Shown here: piece by piece, positions 49,520-52,629 of the stretch
How positions within the stretch are numbered: position 1 is the stretch's first letter
Layout of the letters: every line of letters begins with the position of its first letter
Assembly (NCBI GenBank): GCA_900318645.1
Contig: ONLH01000024.1
Coordinates: forward strand, 1-52,629
Source of the DNA: an uncultured Prevotellaceae bacterium
GTDB lineage: Bacteria; Bacteroidota; Bacteroidia; Bacteroidales; Muribaculaceae
Length of the DNA: 52,629 nucleotides
Direction of reading: 5' to 3'
Translations under genes and position numbers: made by a program
The notes under the pieces: model-generated
What the model was told of the DNA's origin: nothing
Database searches by the model: none
Seen by the model: only the letters and a program-made list of their open reading frames with translations

Positions 49520-51436
49520 GTGTCAGCAATCAACAAGTGGCGCATCGAGGATAGCGCTGAACTCTACAACATCGGAGGTTGGGGCCTCAAGTACTTTTCC
49601 ATCAACGAGAACGGTCATGTCACTGTCACGCCCAAGCACAGTTGTGTGCCTGTAGATTTGGCAGACGTGATGGACGAGCTCCACTCGCGCAAAGTGACAG
49701 CCCCCGTGCTGCTGCGTTTCCCCGATATTCTGGACAACCGTATCGACAAGATTTCCAGCTGCTTCAAGAAAGCCGCCAAGGAATATGAGTACCAGGGAGC
49801 CAACTTCATCGTCTATCCCATCAAGGTCAACCAGATGCGTCAAGTGGTGGAGGAAATCATCGGACACGGCAAGAAGTTCAACATCGGTTTGGAAGCAGGC
49901 AGCAAGCCCGAACTGCATGCCGTGCTTGCGAGCAACATGACCGACCTGAATGCCAATCCGGTCATCATCTGTAACGGTTATAAGGACGAGGGCTATATCG
50001 AACTGGCCCTATTGGCACAGAAGATGGGACGTCGCATCTTCGTCGTCGTTGAGAAGCTCAGTGAGTTGGAACTCATCGACGAGGTGGCAAAGCGACTACA
50101 CATCAGGCCCAACATCGGCTTCCGTATCAAACTATCGAGCAGCGGCAGCGGTAAGTGGGAAGAAAGCGGCGGCGACAGCAGCAAGTTCGGTCTGAACACC
50201 AGCGAACTGTTCAGCGCCATCGACTATATGCACGAGCACAAGCTCGAGGATTGCCTCAAGCTCATCCACTTCCACATTGGCAGCCAGGTCACCAAGATAC
50301 GCCGCATCAAGAACGCCCTGCGCGAGGCGGCACAGTTCTATGTACAACTGGCCAAGCTGGGCTTTGAGGTGGAATACGTTGACATCGGTGGCGGCCTTGG
50401 CGTGGACTACGACGGCACGCGCTCCAGCGGCAGCGGTCACTCGATGAACTACAGCATCCAGGAGTATGTCAATGACGCAGTCTATACGCTCGTCGATGCC
50501 AGCAACAAGAACGGGCTTAAGCATCCCAATATCATCAACGAGAGCGGACGCTCTCTCACGGCCCATCACTCGGTGCTCGTCGTGGACGTGCTCGAGACCA
50601 CTACCCTACCCGAGTGGGATGACAAGGTGGATACCGTCAGCGAGAACGATGACGAGCTGGTACGTGACATCTACGAAATCTGGGATAAGATCAACCAGGC
50701 TCGTCTGCTTGAGGACTGGCACGATGCCTTGCAAATCCGTGACGAGGCACTGGACCGCTTCTCGCTTGGCCTGATTGACCTGCGCACCCGCGCCATGGTC
50801 GAGAAACTTTTCTGGTCCATCGCCCGCGACGTTGACGACATCGTTCGCAACATGAAGCATGCTCCCGACGAGTTGCGCTCCGTGAGCCGCATGCTGCCTG
50901 ACAAATACTTCTGCAACTTCTCCCTGTTCCAGTCCCTGCCCGATGCATGGGCCATCGATCAGGTCTTCCCCGTGATACCTATCGATCGTCTTTCTGAGCG
51001 TCCCACGCGCTTCGCCACGCTTCAGGACATGACCTGTGACAGTGACGGCAAGTTGACCAACTTCATCTCGGCCCAGGGCGTTGCCCACTCCCTGCCTGTC
51101 CATAAGCTCAAACCCGGCCAGCATTATTACTTGGGCATCTTCCTCGTGGGTGCTTATCAGGAAATCCTGGGCGATATGCACAACCTGTTCGGTGACACCA
51201 ATGCGGTGCACATCAACGTCTTCAAGGACCACTACGAGATTGACCAAGTGATTGACGGCGAGACCGTTGCCGAGGTACTCGACTATGTTGAGTTCAACCC
51301 CAAGCAGCTGGTGCGCAACGTCGAGACGTGGGTGAGCGAGTCCATCCGATCAGGCAAAATCACCAGCGAGGAGGGCAACGAATTCGTCCGCAACTTCCGC
51401 AGCGGCCTCTACGGCTACACTTATCTGGAGAAGTAA
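49520..51436 (+). CDS. speA: Biosynthetic arginine decarboxylase
   Basis: A 638-residue protein of normal SpeA length. The GTG start (49520) is needed to include INKWRIEDSAELYNIGGWGLKYF, which is typical at the N-terminus; no ATG precedes it. Motifs: PIKVN with the PLP-binding Lys, NIGLEAGSKPEL, FHIGSQ, EYVDIGGGLGVDYDG (phosphate-binding Gly loop), and the C-terminal HNLFGDTNAVH. The enzyme decarboxylates arginine to agmatine in polyamine synthesis. It lies directly upstream of truA (36 bases), with a TCTAGA array between them. Confidence 0.95.
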   Translation: MSAINKWRIEDSAELYNIGGWGLKYFSINENGHVTVTPKHSCVPVDLADVMDELHSRKVTAPVLLRFPDILDNRIDKISSCFKKAAKEYEYQGANFIVYPIKVNQMRQVVEEIIGHGKKFNIGLEAGSKPELHAVLASNMTDLNANPVIICNGYKDEGYIELALLAQKMGRRIFVVVEKLSELELIDEVAKRLHIRPNIGFRIKLSSSGSGKWEESGGDSSKFGLNTSELFSAIDYMHEHKLEDCLKLIHFHIGSQVTKIRRIKNALREAAQFYVQLAKLGFEVEYVDIGGGLGVDYDGTRSSGSGHSMNYSIQEYVNDAVYTLVDASNKNGLKHPNIINESGRSLTAHHSVLVVDVLETTTLPEWDDKVDTVSENDDELVRDIYEIWDKINQARLLEDWHDALQIRDEALDRFSLGLIDLRTRAMVEKLFWSIARDVDDIVRNMKHAPDELRSVSRMLPDKYFCNFSLFQSLPDAWAIDQVFPVIPIDRLSERPTRFATLQDMTCDSDGKLTNFISAQGVAHSLPVHKLKPGQHYYLGIFLVGAYQEILGDMHNLFGDTNAVHINVFKDHYEIDQVIDGETVAEVLDYVEFNPKQLVRNVETWVSESIRSGKITSEEGNEFVRNFRSGLYGYTYLEK

Positions 51437-51437
51437 C

Positions 51438-51473
51438 TCTAGATTTTCTAGATAGTCTAGAGCATCTAGATAT
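51438..51473 (+). repeat. Four-copy 9-bp array TCTAGANNN before truA
   Basis: TCTAGA at 51438, 51447, 51456 and 51465, an exact 9-bp period; three bases between copies vary. It fills the gap between the speA stop and the truA start, the last unit running into the ATG. Confidence 0.9.
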
Positions 51474-52212
51474 GCGGTATTTCATGAGATTGGGTTACAG
51501 GGGAGCCTCTTTCCACGGATGGCAGGTGCAGCCCCACGACACCTCGGTGCAACAGGTCATTGAGGAAGCTATGGCTACGTTGCTGCGTGTGCCTACACCT
51601 GTTACCGGAGCTGGTCGCACAGACGCCGGGGTCAATGCCCGCCTGATGGTGGCACACTTTGATGCTGATCAACCGATTAAGGATGTTGACCGCTTGGTTC
51701 ACAGCCTAAATGCCTTGCTGCCGCCCGACATCGCCATCTACGGCATCACGCCCGTCCATGACGATGCCCATGCCCGCTTTGACGCCACCAGCCGCACCTA
51801 TAAATACTTCGCCGTCACCCGCAAGGATCCATTCCTGTATCCCCTGAGTTGGAAATGTCCTCCAGACCTTGACTTCGACCTGATGAACCAAGCCGCCGCC
51901 CGTCTGCTGGACTATACCGACTTCACTTCCTTCTCCAAGCTCCACACCGACGTCAAGACCAATAATTGCCGCATCACCCATGCCCAATGGGCCCAAGAGG
52001 GTGACCAATGGGTATTCACCATCACTGCCGATCGATTCCTGCGCAACATGGTGCGCGCCATCGTCGGCACCCTCGTCGAAGTCGGCCGCCACAAGATGAC
52101 TGTCGAAGAATTCTGCCAAGTCATCGAGCGCAAAGACCGCTGCGCCGCCGGCACCTCCATGCCTGGCCACGCCCTCTTCCTCTGGGACATCACCTACCCC
52201 TACAACTTCTAG
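51472..52212 (+). CDS. truA: tRNA pseudouridine(38-40) synthase
   Basis: Start at ATG 51472 gives 246 residues (MRYFMRLGYRGASFHGWQVQ); a frame extending to 51328 overlaps speA. The catalytic Asp is in GAGRTDAGVNA (the more common VHA reads VNA), with RTYKYF, SFSKLHT and FLRNMVRAIVGTLVEVG following. The enzyme modifies U38-U40 in the anticodon arm of many tRNAs. It is bracketed by TCTAGANNN arrays on both sides, the second overlapping its stop codon. Confidence 0.95.
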   Translation: MRYFMRLGYRGASFHGWQVQPHDTSVQQVIEEAMATLLRVPTPVTGAGRTDAGVNARLMVAHFDADQPIKDVDRLVHSLNALLPPDIAIYGITPVHDDAHARFDATSRTYKYFAVTRKDPFLYPLSWKCPPDLDFDLMNQAAARLLDYTDFTSFSKLHTDVKTNNCRITHAQWAQEGDQWVFTITADRFLRNMVRAIVGTLVEVGRHKMTVEEFCQVIERKDRCAAGTSMPGHALFLWDITYPYNF

Positions 52213-52252
52213 ATTTTCTAGACGATCTAGAGAATCTAGAGGATCTAGAAAA
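52208..52252 (+). repeat. Five-copy 9-bp array TCTAGANNN after truA
   Basis: TCTAGA at 52208, 52217, 52226, 52235 and 52244, an exact 9-bp period. The first copy overlaps the truA TAG stop (52210-52212). The first two units match the first two of the upstream array. Confidence 0.9.
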
Positions 52253-52283
52253 TACCAGAATTTAAAAAAATCTGCTTGAGGTG

Positions 52284-52314
52284 CTTGTCAGTTCGGGAAA
52301 TTGTATTACCTTTG
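52284..52314 (+). promoter_or_regulatory. Promoter of the rplU transcript
   Basis: TACCTTTG (52307-52314) with CTTG (52284-52287) 19 bp upstream; leader of about 90 bases before the ATG at 52408. Confidence 0.75.
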
Positions 52315-52325
52315 CACCCGCATTA

Positions 52326-52380
52326 GTGCCCAGCAGGCCTAAGAAAGCGTTGGATAATTGATGCCATCCGCCTGTGGGAC
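52326..52380 (+). promoter_or_regulatory. Structured rplU leader (candidate ribosomal-protein autoregulatory element)
   Basis: GTGCCCAGCAGGC (52326-52338) pairs with GCCTGTGGGAC (52370-52380) leaving two bulged bases; inside, GGAT (52352-52355) pairs with ATCC (52366-52369), next to the outer stem. It ends 27 bases before the start codon. Confidence 0.5.
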
Positions 52381-52407
52381 AGTTATTTAAACTACAAGAT
52401 TAAACAA

Positions 52408-52629
52408 ATGTACGCAATTGTAGAAATTCAGGGACAACAGTTCCGTGTCGAGACCGGCAAGAAGTTGTATGTCCACTATCTCGGCGACGAGCGCAAGGAA
52501 GGTGACTCTGTAGAGTTTGACCGCGTCCTTCTCGTAGATGCCGACGGTGCCGTTAAGGTTGGCGCACCTACCGTCGAAGGTGCAAAGGTTGTTTGCGAGG
52601 TAAAGGCTCCCCTCGTGAAAGGTGAACAC
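52408..52629 (+). CDS. rplU: 50S ribosomal protein L21, 5' part (runs off window)
   Basis: ATG 52408 opens a frame that stays open to the window end (74 codons). It begins [19 protein letters not shown], then [21 protein letters not shown], and [13 protein letters not shown], all typical of bL21. The C-terminal third lies outside. The 5' leader is long and structured, and its promoter is canonical. rpmA usually follows in Bacteroidetes but is beyond the window. Confidence 0.96.
   Translation, partial: MYAIVEIQGQQFRVETGKKLYVHYLGDERKEGDSVEFDRVLLVDADGAVKVGAPTVEGAKVVCEVKAPLVKGEH

Overview
The window looks like a contig from a gut-type Bacteroidales (Muribaculaceae/Prevotellaceae-like; the family is my inference). 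Evidence: many promoters of the Bacteroidetes type (TAnnTTTG at -7, weak TTTG near -33), a SusC/SusD pair with lipoproteins, AraC-type regulators fused to TPR and membrane segments, long DNA stretches encoding secreted proteins that end in paired dockerin-like modules, and Bacteroidales housekeeping genes (speA, truA, rplU, miaA, fba, aroB). No transposase, integrase or CRISPR array is visible.

Layout. 1-6004 (mostly minus): an unfinished secreted repeat protein, a TPR/AraC regulator, a TonB C-terminal domain protein and a long RluA-type pseudouridine synthase. 6093-9246 (plus): DUF4250, exodeoxyribonuclease III, AI-2E-family permease and miaA. 9321-26779 (minus): seven genes for exported proteins that all end in two dockerin-like EF-hand modules (two C10 cysteine peptidases, a phosphodiester glycosidase, two paralogous secreted proteins, a CotH-like protein and a GHL10 glycosidase), interrupted by cutC and an AT-rich metallo-beta-lactamase-fold gene. 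26869-34805 (minus): PKD lipoprotein, second lipoprotein, SusD and SusC, read as one operon with the GHL10 gene at its end. 34956-36919: apparent phage remnants (a cut portal-like gene and two small genes) around an AT-rich FKBP-type isomerase. 37053-40027: LMW phosphatase coupled to a GH20 hexosaminidase. 40144-43604 (plus): DUF5715, HAD phosphatase, aroB, and a membrane-protein/Xre-regulator pair. 43807-47249 (minus): EamA transporter, GH53, tRNA-Pro(GGG), fba. 47563-52629 (plus): an eighth dockerin-like protein, speA, truA and the start of rplU.

The most unusual structure is in the spacers. Several gap regions inside operons carry arrays of about five degenerate heptamers (about 35 bp), each locus with its own consensus, often followed by an inverted array able to form a hairpin, and lying directly upstream of the next start codon. 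truA is bracketed by two arrays of a 9-bp unit TCTAGANNN. Other palindromes are a 187-bp near-perfect inverted repeat (43611-43797) and three copies of a GAGACGCAAAATTTTGCGTCTC-like element. These share no sequence with one another but share architecture, and are the strongest candidates for an undescribed spacer system. All gene functions are read from sequence and memory of families; no search was run.
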